Shown here in pieces: positions 41,423-51,112 of a DNA stretch of 64,000 bases. A program made the translations under genes and the position numbers. Source of the DNA: Rufibacter roseolus (lineage in GTDB: Bacteria > Bacteroidota > Bacteroidia > Cytophagales > Hymenobacteraceae); contig NZ_JAFMSU010000002.1 of NCBI RefSeq assembly GCF_017916365.1, positions 1,648,114 through 1,712,113 of the forward strand, written 5' to 3'. Below the pieces are notes generated by a model. It was not told the origin of the DNA. It was given only the letters and a program-made list of their open reading frames with translations, and did not search any database. Numbering within the stretch: position 1 is the first letter of the stretch; every line of letters starts with the position of its first letter.

Positions 41423-43801
41423 TTACCGGATCACTATCCGCTGGGTGGTGCTTCTTCCATTGGCGGTGATGGAGAGGGTGTAGATACCAGACCTCAGGTT
41501 CAATCCGGTTAAGTTCAAGTCTATGTCTGAGGCTACGTTGCTCAGTTGCTGGCTGTGCAGCACCCGTCCGCTCAGATCGGCTAACCTGATGGTGGCGCCG
41601 CCATTCACCACTTCCTGGAACCGGATACCTACTCTACCGTCTGTTACCGGGTTAGGGAACACGCTCACCGCTGCCTGACTGGCCGCTCCGGCATTGTGGC
41701 TCACTGCAATGACTTTGGAGAACTCAAAGGCACCGTCAAAGTCAACTTGTCTCAGGCGGTAGTACACGGTTCCGGAGGCTGCCCCTCGGTCTGTGTATGC
41801 GTAGTCAACCAGCGCGGAGGAGTTACCGTTGCCTTTCACTTCGCCCACTTTCCTGAAGTCCTTGCCGTTGGCGCTGCGCTCAATCTCAAAGCGGTCGTTG
41901 TTGATCTCAGAGGCTGTGCTCCAGGCCAGTTCCACCGCCCCGTTGCGAGAGGCACCCTCAAATCTGGTGAGCGTTACTGGCAGCGGGTTACCGTTACCGC
42001 AATCTTTCACCACAACAGACTCTTCTGCCACACTGCTGGCGCACTCATTGGTAGCGGTTACCCTAAAGGTGTACGGCTGACCTAACTGCGATTCTTCAAA
42101 CACGGCCACCACGGTCACGTACCCGGGTCCTTCTTCCAGAACAATGAAGCCTTCCGGTACATCAAAAGTGTAGGTTACCCCGCTCTGCATCTGCGCTACC
42201 CTGATGGTAGTTGGCTCATCGGCTAGGTTGCAGACAGAATCTGGGGCTACCAGGGCCACGGATGGTTTGGTGCACCCACCGGTTGAGCCGCAATCTTCTA
42301 CGTTCACTGGCTTGCAGACCGCCTCGGCGCCACAGTTATTTCCATTCACGGCTACCACGGTCACAAAGAGGGTTGAATCTGGCTTGGCGTTGTTCACCAT
42401 GATGTTCACGTAGCCGTAACCCTGAGACACAATCTGGAATTCTTCTGGCAGGAAGAACTGGTATTTCACCTTGCCTAGCGGATCTCTGTCTTCTACCGCA
42501 ATCTTATAGATTTTTTCACCGGAAGAGCACACCACAGAAGGAGAAGTCACGGTAAGGTCTGGTTTGGCGCAGGAGCCACAATTTGCCTTGAGTTTAACGG
42601 CCACCGTTGCATCACCGGCCTCACAGATTGCTTTGTTCTTTTTAGGGTTACTGGCAATGGACACAGATACATCGCCGGCCGCTGCCCCCGCTTTCACAAT
42701 CAGGGTGTTGGTGTTCTGACCTGACACAATGGTCCATCCGGTTGGCACAGACCAGGAGAAGTCATATGATTTGTTGTTTCCATTTCCGTTACCATTGCCA
42801 TTTCCGTTCACCTTACCGGCAGATGCCTTGTAAACCAGCACGTCTCCGGGGCAGAAATTAGCATCACCTTGAATGGACACTGCTACTGCTTTGCCAGGTT
42901 TCACAGGCAGGGTTGCCACTTTGGTGCCGCAGGCCGCATGGTTCACGGTCACCTTCATGGTACCGTTTTTCATCCCCACTTTCACTTTCACCTTGTTGGT
43001 ACCCTGGCCGCTTACAATTTCCCAGCCCTTGACAGGCGTGTTATCTTGCGCTCTGGGCACATCCCAGGCATAGGAAGTATATTCATTTGCAATGGAGTAC
43101 TCTACGGTTTCACCTGGGCAAGGACTGGCAGGGCCTTCTATTGGTCTCGGCTGCGACTCATTACAGTTGTTGCCACCATTACCGCCGCCGTTACCTCCTC
43201 CATTATTACCGCCACCATTGCCGCCACCGTTGTTTCCACCGCCATTACCGTTACCACCGCCATTGTTGCCGCCGTTTCCATTGCCGTTTCCATTGCCGTT
43301 TCCACCACCGTTACCATTGCCACCATCATCGTTTCCTCCGCTGTTGGTTGTACAACCTTTCAGATCAAAGGAAACCATCCCTACAGTGGTAGAAGCTTTG
43401 GCCTCGGCTCTTAGTGAAGTCATACGGCTGAAATCCGCCCCGGAGATGGTGTAAGAAAAATCAGCGGTTCTGCCGTTTTTGTAACCAGAACCGGTGTTGA
43501 ATTTAATGGAATAGAAAGGATTTTTAGTGCCGTTCTCATACCCATTGGAAGGACCGGTAGCAGAAATGGCCTTCGCACCGCTGGGCAATTCAAAGGAGGC
43601 ATGGCTAAGGTCACGGTTGCAGTTCACTCTCACCCCGAAGGAAAGTGTAACCGTTCCATTGGTGTTTTTGGTAACACCTTTGAAATTGAAATCAAAGCAT
43701 TCGTCAGATTTGGATCCGGAGCACTGGGCCTGCACCTGGGTAATTAGACCAAAAAGTAAAAACAATAAGGTACCAGCCCATGAAAGTAAAGTTCTTTTCA
43801 T
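41423..43801 (-). CDS. Secreted protein with PKD-like domains, Asn/Gly repeat and type A sorting domain
   Basis: A 792-residue secreted protein. The signal peptide (about residues 1-24) ends VQAQ. An N-terminal beta domain is followed by a 60-residue Gly/Asn tract (about 155-215, GGGNGNGNGNGNGGNNGGGN and so on), then several PKD-like beta domains with the GW-I-SGQGTN pattern, and at the C-terminus a Por-type sorting domain (VFPNPVTDGRVGIRFQEV, ending TQRIVIR). It should be exported through the Sec and type IX systems to the cell surface. The start at 43801 is set by the signal peptide. Paralogue of the next gene. Confidence 0.92.
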   Translation of the reverse strand: MKRTLLSWAGTLLFLLFGLITQVQAQCSGSKSDECFDFNFKGVTKNTNGTVTLSFGVRVNCNRDLSHASFELPSGAKAISATGPSNGYENGTKNPFYSIKFNTGSGYKNGRTADFSYTISGADFSRMTSLRAEAKASTTVGMVSFDLKGCTTNSGGNDDGGNGNGGGNGNGNGNGNGGNNGGGNGNGGGNNGGGNGGGNNGGGNGGGNGGNNCNESQPRPIEGPASPCPGETVEYSIANEYTSYAWDVPRAQDNTPVKGWEIVSGQGTNKVKVKVGMKNGTMKVTVNHAACGTKVATLPVKPGKAVAVSIQGDANFCPGDVLVYKASAGKVNGNGNGNGNGNNKSYDFSWSVPTGWTIVSGQNTNTLIVKAGAAAGDVSVSIASNPKKNKAICEAGDATVAVKLKANCGSCAKPDLTVTSPSVVCSSGEKIYKIAVEDRDPLGKVKYQFFLPEEFQIVSQGYGYVNIMVNNAKPDSTLFVTVVAVNGNNCGAEAVCKPVNVEDCGSTGGCTKPSVALVAPDSVCNLADEPTTIRVAQMQSGVTYTFDVPEGFIVLEEGPGYVTVVAVFEESQLGQPYTFRVTATNECASSVAEESVVVKDCGNGNPLPVTLTRFEGASRNGAVELAWSTASEINNDRFEIERSANGKDFRKVGEVKGNGNSSALVDYAYTDRGAASGTVYYRLRQVDFDGAFEFSKVIAVSHNAGAASQAAVSVFPNPVTDGRVGIRFQEVVNGGATIRLADLSGRVLHSQQLSNVASDIDLNLTGLNLRSGIYTLSITANGRSTTQRIVIR

Positions 43802-44425
43802 GATAGGAGAATAATTGGATAGTAAAAAGGATGTGATTAAGACACACGTATTCAATATCCTCGGCCAGGGAGGAGGGGAAGGAAAAAAGGGCAAAGCCAG
43901 ATCAACTATAAATTGTCTATAGCACTGGGCTTAATCAGAAGTTATCAGGGGGAAAGTACAGTTTTTGCCATCGCCTCAATCGTTATAGGTTTGAAACTCA
44001 GTCTATTTTGGTTAAATACAATCTATATTCTTTAACGACACCTAAAAACTGTGGTTGCACCAAAATTGCACTTTCAGTCTATAGCACAAATATTTTCTTT
44101 ACAAAGTACATTACACACCCTGCCTTAAATGTATTTATAGAAGATTTTGGGCTAAAATCCCCTAAATCTTAAATATTCAATATATGACGCTTCTAATAGA
44201 TGCAACACCCAAATGCAGACCTACAACCTCCTACCCCAGAATGATTTCAATACAATTATAATAGAGACAACAGAGCACCCAGGCTGTTTTTATTAAGAAT
44301 GAGTTATCCAGCATTTGCCCTTCTAATTCCATTACCGGAGATATCCTTCATCTTGAATTCATTGGTTACTCCCCTCACCACTACAACCCTCGCCCCACTT
44401 TAACAGCTTCCTTTCTACAAAACCG

Positions 44426-44454
44426 GTAGTTTGGCAAAAACAGCCCTAAAACGG
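44426..44454. repeat. Copy of the interspersed palindrome
   Basis: GTAGTTTGGC and CAAAAACAGCCCTAAAACGG directly beside the terminator at 44455. Confidence 0.4.
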
Positions 44455-44487
44455 AAACAGGCAGCGACTTTTGGTCGCTGCCTGTTT
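44455..44487 (-). terminator. Terminator of the second Asn/Gly-repeat protein gene
   Basis: AAACAGGCAGCGAC and GTCGCTGCCTGTTT, 14-bp stem, loop TTTTG. It shares the core GGCAGCGAC with the terminator at 41364, so the duplication covered the 3' end. Confidence 0.8.
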
Positions 44488-44509
44488 AACATCCTATCAC
44501 TCTTTTCTT

Positions 44510-47194
44510 TTATCTCACCATCACGCGCTGAGTAGTGTTCTGGCCGTTGGCATTTACTGAGATCAGGTAGATACCGGCTTTCAGGTTAAGGTTGGTCAGG
44601 TTCAGGGCAATCTCGCCTTCTACGCTGGCTACCTCCTGGGTGTGAAGCACTCTGCCGCTCATGTCTACCAGACGAACTGTGGCACTGCCTTTCACTTGAT
44701 CCTGGAAGCGGATGCTCACTCTGCCATCTGTTACCGGGTTAGGGTATACACTTACTGCGGCATTGCTGCTGGCAGTGGCGGCGTGGCTTACTGCAATCAC
44801 TTTGGAGTATTCAAAGGCATTGTCAAAGTCAACTTGTCTCAGGCGGTAGTAAACGGTTCCGGAGGCTGCACTGCGATCTGTGTAAGAATAGTCCACGGTG
44901 GCAGTTGAGTTTCCGTTTCCTTTCACTTCACCCACTTTCTTGAAGTCTTTACCGTTGATGCTGCGCTCAATCTCAAAGCGGTCGTTGTTTTTCTCAGAAG
45001 CTGTGCTCCAGGCCAATACTACGGCGCCGCTGCGAGAAGATCCTTCAAATCTGGTAAGTGTTACAGGAAGGGGGTTTCCAAGTCCGCAGTCTGCTACTAC
45101 AATTGAAGCGTTGGCTGTCTGGGTGCCGCACTCGTTGGTGGCAGTTACCGAGATGGTTTGTGCCTGACCTAATTGGGCTTCTTCAAACACTGCTACCACG
45201 GTTACGTATCCTGCGCCTTCATCCAGCACGATGAACCCTTCTGGTACGGTGAAGGTGTAGGTAACGCCTTCCTGCATTTCAGCTACTCTAATGGTGGTTG
45301 GCTCATCGGCTAAGTTACAGATAGTGTCTGGAGCAACCAGGGCAACTTTAGGCATCACACATGGAGGAGTTGTTCCGCAGTCTTTCACATCAACTTTCAG
45401 GCAAACTGCCTCGGCACCACAGTTGTTTGCGTTGATAGCGACAACTGTCACATACAAGGTAGTATCATTGTTAGCTGAGTTAACATCTATCGTTACAAAT
45501 CCATTGCCGCTTTCCACTACTGTAAATTCTTCTGGCAGGTAGAAGTGATATTTCACCCCAAGCTTAGGATTCTTTACTCTGAATGTATATCTGTCATCAG
45601 TGGCATGGCATACTTCTGAAGGACCGTCTACCTCAAGCTCTGGTTTAGGGCAAGAACCGCATACTGGGCTTACAGTTACCGGGTGGTTATCTGATCCATT
45701 TCCGCAATATGAAGGGTCTTTCTTCTTCTTGGCAGCTACCGACACTGCTACGTTTCCTGCACTTGTTCCGGCTCTTACAACCAACTGGCTAGTACCCTGA
45801 CCTGACACAACTTCCCAGCCAGTTGGCACTGTCCAGTTATAGGCATACTCAACTTCAGAGTTTTTCTTGTTTTGTTTACTCCAGGTAGAAGTACCTACCC
45901 CGCCATTGGTTTTTGCATTTGCGACTCCATCAACTACTGCATCAAAAGTAAGCACATCTCCTTTGCAGAACTGCGATTTACCGGTAATATCTACTTTGAT
46001 AGTTAGGCAAGTTGGTGTTACACCGCAATTCTCTTTCGTTTCAACGTAGATTCCATCAGAAGCTGTACCGCAGTAGCCTTTCTTGTATCCCCCCACTCCG
46101 TTTCCGTTGTTGCCGTTACCGCTTACTTTAGCGTTGTCACTCACATACAGGTTCACTTCACCGTCAGTAGATCCAGGGATTACCACAATTTTATCTGTGC
46201 CTTGTCCGCTTTGGATTTTCCAATCTGCAGGAACAGTCCAGTTGTAGATGAACTCATTATTTTTGATGTTGCCGTTTCCTTGCGCTTTCTTGATAGAAGC
46301 TGTATAGGTTTGTGGTTGTTTTACACAGATAGAAACAGGGCCTGAAATGGTTACTTCAAAGTTTTTACCTGGTTTAACAGGCAGGGTGGCTACTTTGGTA
46401 CCGCAAACAGGGTCATTCACTTTCACTTTCATGGTACCGCTTTTCTGACCTACTCTTACAGTCACACATTTAGTACCCTGTCCAGATAAGATCACCCAGC
46501 CTACTGGCGGCTCACCGGCGTGCGCTCTTGGCACATCCCACTCAAAAGAAGTATAATTACGGTCATTCTCAATGCAATAAGTGATCACATCACCAGGGCA
46601 AGGATGCTGGTCGCCCATGATTGGTCTTGGCTGAGAATCACTGCAGTTTCCACCGCCGTTGTTACCACCGTTGTTACCGCCGGTATTTCCGCCGTTGTTA
46701 CCACCGTTATTGTTACCGCCGCCGTTGTTGGAAGAGCCGCAATTCTTAGGGTTGAAAGTTACGGTACCCACGTTCTGACCGGCTTTGGCCTGGATGCGGA
46801 GAGAAGGCATCAGGTTGTAGGCCGCAGTGTTTACCTCATAAGAGAACACATCCTCCACCCCATTCTTGTACCCGCTAATGCCCTTGCCTTCAAACTTCAC
46901 TGAGTAGAAAGGATTGTTGGTAGGGTTCTCAACAGTGTAGTTGTATTTGGTTCCCTTAGGGTTAGCGGCTTTCATGCCCACTGGCAGCTCAAAGGCCACG
47001 TTGCTCAGGTCTTTGTCGCAGTTGGTTTTAACGGAGAAAGTGAGGCGGGTGGTAGTGGCATTTACCGCGGTGGCGCTCACCAGTTTAAAGTCAAAGCACT
47101 CATTGGAGCCGGAGCATTGGGCTTGCGCCTGACTTATAAAACCGAAAAGTATAAGCATAAGGGTGCTTGCCCATGAAAGTACAGTTCTTTTCAT
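44510..47194 (-). CDS. Secreted protein with PKD-like domains, Asn/Gly repeat and type A sorting domain (paralogue)
   Basis: An 894-residue surface protein, paralogue of the gene at 41423. The signal peptide (about 1-25) ends AQAQ, followed by an N-terminal beta domain, a shorter Gly/Asn tract (about residues 150-185, GGNNNGGNNGGNTGGNNGGN), about six PKD-like domains and the same kind of sorting domain (VYPNPVTDGRVSIRF, ending TQRVMVR). The two genes start alike (CTCCTATC before ATG) and end alike. It is expected on the cell surface as an adhesin-like or matrix protein; no catalytic residue is seen. Confidence 0.92.
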   Translation of the reverse strand: MKRTVLSWASTLMLILFGFISQAQAQCSGSNECFDFKLVSATAVNATTTRLTFSVKTNCDKDLSNVAFELPVGMKAANPKGTKYNYTVENPTNNPFYSVKFEGKGISGYKNGVEDVFSYEVNTAAYNLMPSLRIQAKAGQNVGTVTFNPKNCGSSNNGGGNNNGGNNGGNTGGNNGGNNGGGNCSDSQPRPIMGDQHPCPGDVITYCIENDRNYTSFEWDVPRAHAGEPPVGWVILSGQGTKCVTVRVGQKSGTMKVKVNDPVCGTKVATLPVKPGKNFEVTISGPVSICVKQPQTYTASIKKAQGNGNIKNNEFIYNWTVPADWKIQSGQGTDKIVVIPGSTDGEVNLYVSDNAKVSGNGNNGNGVGGYKKGYCGTASDGIYVETKENCGVTPTCLTIKVDITGKSQFCKGDVLTFDAVVDGVANAKTNGGVGTSTWSKQNKKNSEVEYAYNWTVPTGWEVVSGQGTSQLVVRAGTSAGNVAVSVAAKKKKDPSYCGNGSDNHPVTVSPVCGSCPKPELEVDGPSEVCHATDDRYTFRVKNPKLGVKYHFYLPEEFTVVESGNGFVTIDVNSANNDTTLYVTVVAINANNCGAEAVCLKVDVKDCGTTPPCVMPKVALVAPDTICNLADEPTTIRVAEMQEGVTYTFTVPEGFIVLDEGAGYVTVVAVFEEAQLGQAQTISVTATNECGTQTANASIVVADCGLGNPLPVTLTRFEGSSRSGAVVLAWSTASEKNNDRFEIERSINGKDFKKVGEVKGNGNSTATVDYSYTDRSAASGTVYYRLRQVDFDNAFEYSKVIAVSHAATASSNAAVSVYPNPVTDGRVSIRFQDQVKGSATVRLVDMSGRVLHTQEVASVEGEIALNLTNLNLKAGIYLISVNANGQNTTQRVMVR

Positions 47195-47789
47195 GATAGG
47201 AGTATTTAAGGTAAATTGGATGTAGATTAGACGTAGTTGTCCCGTGAACCTAAATTGCGGTTTAGGCGGGTATTAAATTTTTAAGCTTGCTTGGTAATAA
47301 ATCTATTTACTACCTAAACTTAATCTGATTTGCAAAGGGAGGGAAGTAAAGCTTGTTTCATAGTGTATGTAAGGTTTGCTAACTTAGTTATTTTCAATTT
47401 CTTTCTATACACGCTTTAACGGAGGCTTAAACTTGCGGTTTCACGCAATTGCATTTTAAAAAAATGTTACAAATAGGTTCTTTAAAATATCATATTAAAT
47501 ACCCTTTTTCAAGCCAAAAAACCTATATTCACGGGGTTTTCAGCCAAAACAGTGGGTTTTTCATATTGTATATTTACAACAACCTTCCTTTAAAAATCTT
47601 ATCTACAAATTCTATATAGTGCAATTTGTATACAATTCAACAAGTATATATAAATGATAAATTACTTCCGTTTTGAGGCTCTTTGTTCATAAACAACTCC
47701 AAACCAATTGGCAGAAAAGACTATCTTTACAGACCTTAATACAAGGGCCAGCATAATTGCACCGCTGGCTTACAAGAAGATACAGAACA
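47195..47789. other. AT-rich divergent intergenic region
   Basis: About 600 bases with a run of AT-rich sequence at 47400-47660 and a palindrome copy at 47668-47705. A TATCTTTA box (47722-47729) is a candidate promoter for the helicase. No gene. Confidence 0.55.
47668..47705. repeat. Copy of the interspersed palindrome
   Basis: CCGTTTTGAGGCTCTTTG and AAACAACTCCAAACC flank TTCAT. Confidence 0.45.
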
Positions 47790-49289
47790 ATGAGTGTTAC
47801 ATTTGATGATTTCAACCTACAGCCCGACTTACTGGAAGGTATTCGGTCCATGGGTTATAAACAGGCAACTCCTATCCAGGCCCAGGCCATCCCGCACATA
47901 TTAGAATCAAAGGATCTGATCGCCTGCGCCCAGACAGGTACTGGTAAGACGGCCGCCTTTCTGGTGCCTACGCTCAGCAAGATCACCGAGGCCAAATATG
48001 ATTTCACCAGCACCCTGGTGTTGGTACCCACCCGCGAGCTGGCCAAGCAGATAGATGACCAGGTAGAGGGCTTGAGCTATTTCACCGGTGCCACCTCCAT
48101 TGCCATTTACGGGGGCAACAACGCCCAGAACTGGGACCAGCAGAAGAAGGCCCTCACCAGCGGCGCAGACATCATAGTGGCCACGCCAGGGCGCCTGATC
48201 GCGCACATGCAGATGGGCTACGTGAAACTGGACCAACTGAAGTACCTGATCCTGGACGAGGCCGATAAAATGCTGGACATGGGCTTTATGGATGATCTTA
48301 TGAAGATCATCTCCCAACTACCCAAAGACCGCCAGACCTTGATGTTCTCGGCAACCATGCCGCCTAAAATCCGGAATTTCGCGAAGCAGATTCTGCAGAC
48401 CCCCGAGGAGATCAGCCTTTCCATTTCCAAGCCGGCAGCCAACATAGACCAGCGTATTTACCTGGTGTATGATAACCAGAAACTACGGGTGCTGCAGCAC
48501 ATCCTCAAAGACGAGCAGATCCAGACCATGATTCTGTTCACTTCCCGTAAGAACGCCGTGAACGACATTGTGCGCTCTTTGCAGAAAATGGGCTTCGAGG
48601 CCGAAGGTATCAGTTCTGACCGTACCCAAGATGAGCGTGAGGCCACCCTCCAGCGTTTCCGGAACAAGCAGCTTCAGGTGTTGGTGGCCACTGACGTGAT
48701 GTCCCGCGGGATTGACGTGGAAGGCATCAGCCACGTGGTGAACTTTGACGTGCCCCAGGACGCGGAGGATTATGTGCACCGCATCGGGCGGACAGCCCGC
48801 GCCGAGACTTCCGGTACCGCCATCACCTTCGTAAACGAGCAGGACCAGGAACGCCTGGTAAAGATAGAGAAGCTGATTGAGCGCGAGCTGCCTAAACTGC
48901 CTTTACCCGAGGGCCTGGGCGAAGGCCCGGCTTTTGACCCGGTAGGCAACAGCAAAAGAGGTGGTGGCCGAGGCCGGGGAGGCAGACCGGAAGGAAGAGG
49001 CGCCAAACCAGAAGGCGGTCGTCCCGAAGGCAGACGCCGCGAGGGCAGCGGAAGCCGCGACAACAACCGGAGAAGAGACGGCAAACCCCGCGGCGAGAAA
49101 CCAGCCGGTGCTGCTCCCGCTGAAGGTACCACGCCCCGACCGCCCCGGGCAGAAGGGCAACCACAGGCACCCAGAGGTGAAGGAGAAGCAATAAAGCGTA
49201 AGAAAAAGCGTCGTAAAAAGCCAGCCGGCTCAAGAGCTACGGAAGGAGGCCAGGTAACCCAAGCTCCGCCCGCTGCTTCAGCAGAGTAA
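47790..49289 (+). CDS. DEAD-box RNA helicase with basic Gly/Arg tail (RhlE-like)
   Basis: A 499-residue cytosolic RNA helicase. Motifs in order: Q motif near YKQATPIQAQ, motif I AQTGTGKT, Ia PTRELAKQ, II LDEADKM, III FSATMP, V DVMSRGIDVEGI, VI HRIGRTAR. From about residue 375 a Gly/Arg/Pro-rich tail with many RGG-like and EGRR units and an end KRKKKRRKKPAG will bind RNA; this is common in Bacteroidetes DEAD-box proteins. The ATG at 47790 is preferred over a TTG at 47757 because the family begins there (MSVTFDDFNLQP). A 25-bp hairpin follows the stop codon. Confidence 0.94.
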   Translation: MSVTFDDFNLQPDLLEGIRSMGYKQATPIQAQAIPHILESKDLIACAQTGTGKTAAFLVPTLSKITEAKYDFTSTLVLVPTRELAKQIDDQVEGLSYFTGATSIAIYGGNNAQNWDQQKKALTSGADIIVATPGRLIAHMQMGYVKLDQLKYLILDEADKMLDMGFMDDLMKIISQLPKDRQTLMFSATMPPKIRNFAKQILQTPEEISLSISKPAANIDQRIYLVYDNQKLRVLQHILKDEQIQTMILFTSRKNAVNDIVRSLQKMGFEAEGISSDRTQDEREATLQRFRNKQLQVLVATDVMSRGIDVEGISHVVNFDVPQDAEDYVHRIGRTARAETSGTAITFVNEQDQERLVKIEKLIERELPKLPLPEGLGEGPAFDPVGNSKRGGGRGRGGRPEGRGAKPEGGRPEGRRREGSGSRDNNRRRDGKPRGEKPAGAAPAEGTTPRPPRAEGQPQAPRGEGEAIKRKKKRRKKPAGSRATEGGQVTQAPPAASAE

Positions 49290-49311
49290 ATCAGAGCCCA
49301 CCATAAAGTTT

Positions 49312-49365
49312 AACGCCCCTGTTCTAAGGCCGATTTTGTGAAATCGGCCTTAGAACAGGGGCGTT
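49312..49365 (+). terminator. Perfect 25-bp hairpin after the helicase
   Basis: Arms at 49312-49336 and 49341-49365 (core CCCCTGTTCTAAGGCCGATT), loop TGTG, then TTCTTT. The inner part GTTCTAAGGCCGATTT...AAATCGGCCTTAGAAC has the shape of the interspersed palindrome. Confidence 0.85.
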
Positions 49366-49386
49366 TCTTTTGGCAATCAGCTGTAA

Positions 49387-50325
49387 TTATCTATCCAGCA
49401 GCAGCCCGATACCCAGCAGCAATACAAAGCAAAGGGTAGAAAGGGCCATCTGTTTCAGGAGCGGGTCCAGTTGCGCGGGCGTTTGGCGGCGTTTCACCTC
49501 GCGGCCGTTGAAGATCAGCAGCGGCAGGGAACCCAGGAAAAGCCAGGGCCAATAGGTCGCGTTCTCCCGCACCCAGACAAACACCACCGTGCACAGGATG
49601 CCCGCTAGCAGCAACAACATGTGGTAACGCCGGGCCCGCAAAGCACCCAACCGCACCGGCACCGACCGTTTGCCCGCCAACTCATCTGACTTAATATCGC
49701 GGATGTTGTTCACGTTCAGGACGGCCGCCGAGAAGAAGCCCAGGCTAGAGGCTGGCAGCAGCAGTTCTGAGAAAATGTGCTCGGTCTGCAGAAAATAAGT
49801 CCCCAGCACCCCTACCCAACCGAAGAAGAAGAAAACCGAGATATCGCCCAATCCGGCATAGCCGTAAGGCTTGCCGCCGTTTGTGTAGCCAATGGCCGCC
49901 CAGATAGCGCTAATACCCAAGAGCAGGAAAAACAGGAACAGGTAAAGCCCAGAAGTTCCCAAAGCTACCCACAGCAATCCTATACCGGAAACCAAGGACA
50001 AAAGACTGAATACGATAATGGCGGTTCGCATCTGCCCGGGTGAGATCTGCCCGGCCTGCACGGCCCGTTTCGGCCCTTCGCGGTGTAGGCTATCGGCGCC
50101 GTGTTTGGTGTCTCCGTAGTCGTTGGCCAGGTTAGACAGGATTTGCAGGAACAGGGTGGTCAGGACGCACAGCAGCAATACCGGCCACCGGGAAAGATGG
50201 TCGGCGGCAGCCAGGAAACCGCCCATGCCAATACAAGACAAAGAAAGGGGCAGCGTGCGTAATCGGAAAGCCGATACCCACGTGCCCGCTGTTGGCCGTT
50301 TTGGGGCCGTTATCTCTAAATCCAC
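49387..50325 (-). CDS. menA: 1,4-dihydroxy-2-naphthoate polyprenyltransferase
   Basis: A 312-residue inner membrane enzyme of the UbiA family that joins a polyprenyl chain to dihydroxynaphthoate in menaquinone synthesis. About eight helices; the Asp-rich substrate motif is NLANDYGDTKHGADS near residue 65, and the second one lies near DIKSDELAGKRSVPVRLG. It is downstream of the peroxidase gene by nine bases on the same strand, so the two probably share a transcript. The start follows a short proline-rich stretch. Confidence 0.93.
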   Translation of the reverse strand: MDLEITAPKRPTAGTWVSAFRLRTLPLSLSCIGMGGFLAAADHLSRWPVLLLCVLTTLFLQILSNLANDYGDTKHGADSLHREGPKRAVQAGQISPGQMRTAIIVFSLLSLVSGIGLLWVALGTSGLYLFLFFLLLGISAIWAAIGYTNGGKPYGYAGLGDISVFFFFGWVGVLGTYFLQTEHIFSELLLPASSLGFFSAAVLNVNNIRDIKSDELAGKRSVPVRLGALRARRYHMLLLLAGILCTVVFVWVRENATYWPWLFLGSLPLLIFNGREVKRRQTPAQLDPLLKQMALSTLCFVLLLGIGLLLDR

Positions 50326-50334
50326 TTAAAACTA

Positions 50335-50922
50335 TTAGCTATTGATGTCACGCAGCAACTCCTCGCTCAGAGGAGAAACTTTGGAAGGATAGAATTTGAT
50401 GATTTGGCCTTCTTCGCTGATGAGGTACTTGCAGAAGTTCCAGGAAGGGGCGCTGGTGTTGCTGCCATTGGCTTCTTTGCTGGTGAGCCACTTGTAGAGC
50501 GGCTGCTGCTCGGCGCCTACCACAGAGGCTTTCTGGAACATCGGGAAGGTTACCCCAAAGTTCTTCTGGCAGAACTGGGCGATTTCCTCGTTGGAGCCTT
50601 TCTCCTGACCGCCAAAGTCATTGGCCGGGAAACCCAGCACCACCACTTTATCGCCATGCAGTTTGTGGAGTTTCTCCAGGTCTGCGTATTGCGGCGTGAA
50701 ACCACACTCGGAGGCGACATTCACAATGAGTACCTTCTTGCCTTTGTATTTCTTCAGGCTGGTGTCTTTTCCGTCAATGGTCTTCAACGGAATGTCATAG
50801 ATAGAGGAAGAGGCCGTGGCTGTATTCATGTTGGTTGCGGTTGGTGTCTCCGGGGTCTTGGCAGCCGGCGAAGAGCAGGCCATCATGAGAGAAAGCGAGA
50901 ATAGGGTTACAAGCTGAAGCAT
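50335..50922 (-). CDS. Glutathione-peroxidase-like thiol peroxidase, lipoprotein
   Basis: A 195-residue lipoprotein (lipobox LMMACSS, about residues 13-19), so attached to a membrane and facing the periplasm. The mature part is a GPx fold: catalytic Cys in NVASECGFTPQY (Cys, not selenocysteine), Gln in FPANDFGGQE and Trp/Asn in WNFCKYL. Such Cys-type enzymes usually use thioredoxin. It is the first gene of the pair with menA. Confidence 0.92.
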   Translation of the reverse strand: MLQLVTLFSLSLMMACSSPAAKTPETPTATNMNTATASSSIYDIPLKTIDGKDTSLKKYKGKKVLIVNVASECGFTPQYADLEKLHKLHGDKVVVLGFPANDFGGQEKGSNEEIAQFCQKNFGVTFPMFQKASVVGAEQQPLYKWLTSKEANGSNTSAPSWNFCKYLISEEGQIIKFYPSKVSPLSEELLRDINS

Positions 50923-51004
50923 AATGCAAATGGTTTATTTCCTTAACCGTTATGTATAAAATATGTTCTGTTACTTCTCTGTCAAGCCAAGGAAGAAGGC
51001 TTCT

Positions 51005-51042
51005 CCGTTTTAGAGCTGTTTTCCCCAAAACCGGCCTAAAGC
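51005..51042. repeat. Copy of the interspersed palindrome
   Basis: CCGTTTTAGAGCTGTTTTCC and CCAAAACCGGCCTAAAGC between argS and the peroxidase gene. Confidence 0.6.
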
Positions 51043-51112
51043 AATCCCGGCCTTCCTCCTTTAACGTTTCCGGCTTCTCTTCTGATTCTCTGATCTTTGC
51101 CCCTTAGGCAAA

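Larger units (their letters stand above)
43802..44509. other. Intergenic AT-rich region
   Basis: About 700 bases, rich in A and T, between the two paralogous surface-protein genes. It holds a terminator (44455-44487) and a palindrome copy (44426-44454). The promoter of the downstream gene must lie at its left end; I see no box with confidence. No gene. Confidence 0.6.

Noticed and set aside
43150..43330. Dense short repeat that could suggest a CRISPR-like or minisatellite array
   Set aside because: It is the in-frame Gly/Asn tract of the secreted protein; units vary and there are no spacers of constant length.
42869..43414. Open frames on the plus strand rich in Thr/Ala/Val or His/Tyr/Pro across the surface-protein gene
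   Set aside because: They are the complement of the Gly/Asn codon tract in another frame, so the low-complexity repeats are not a separate protein.
47757..47789. TTG start of the helicase
   Set aside because: Family members start at MSVTFDDF-like sequence, and the ATG at 47790 gives that start.
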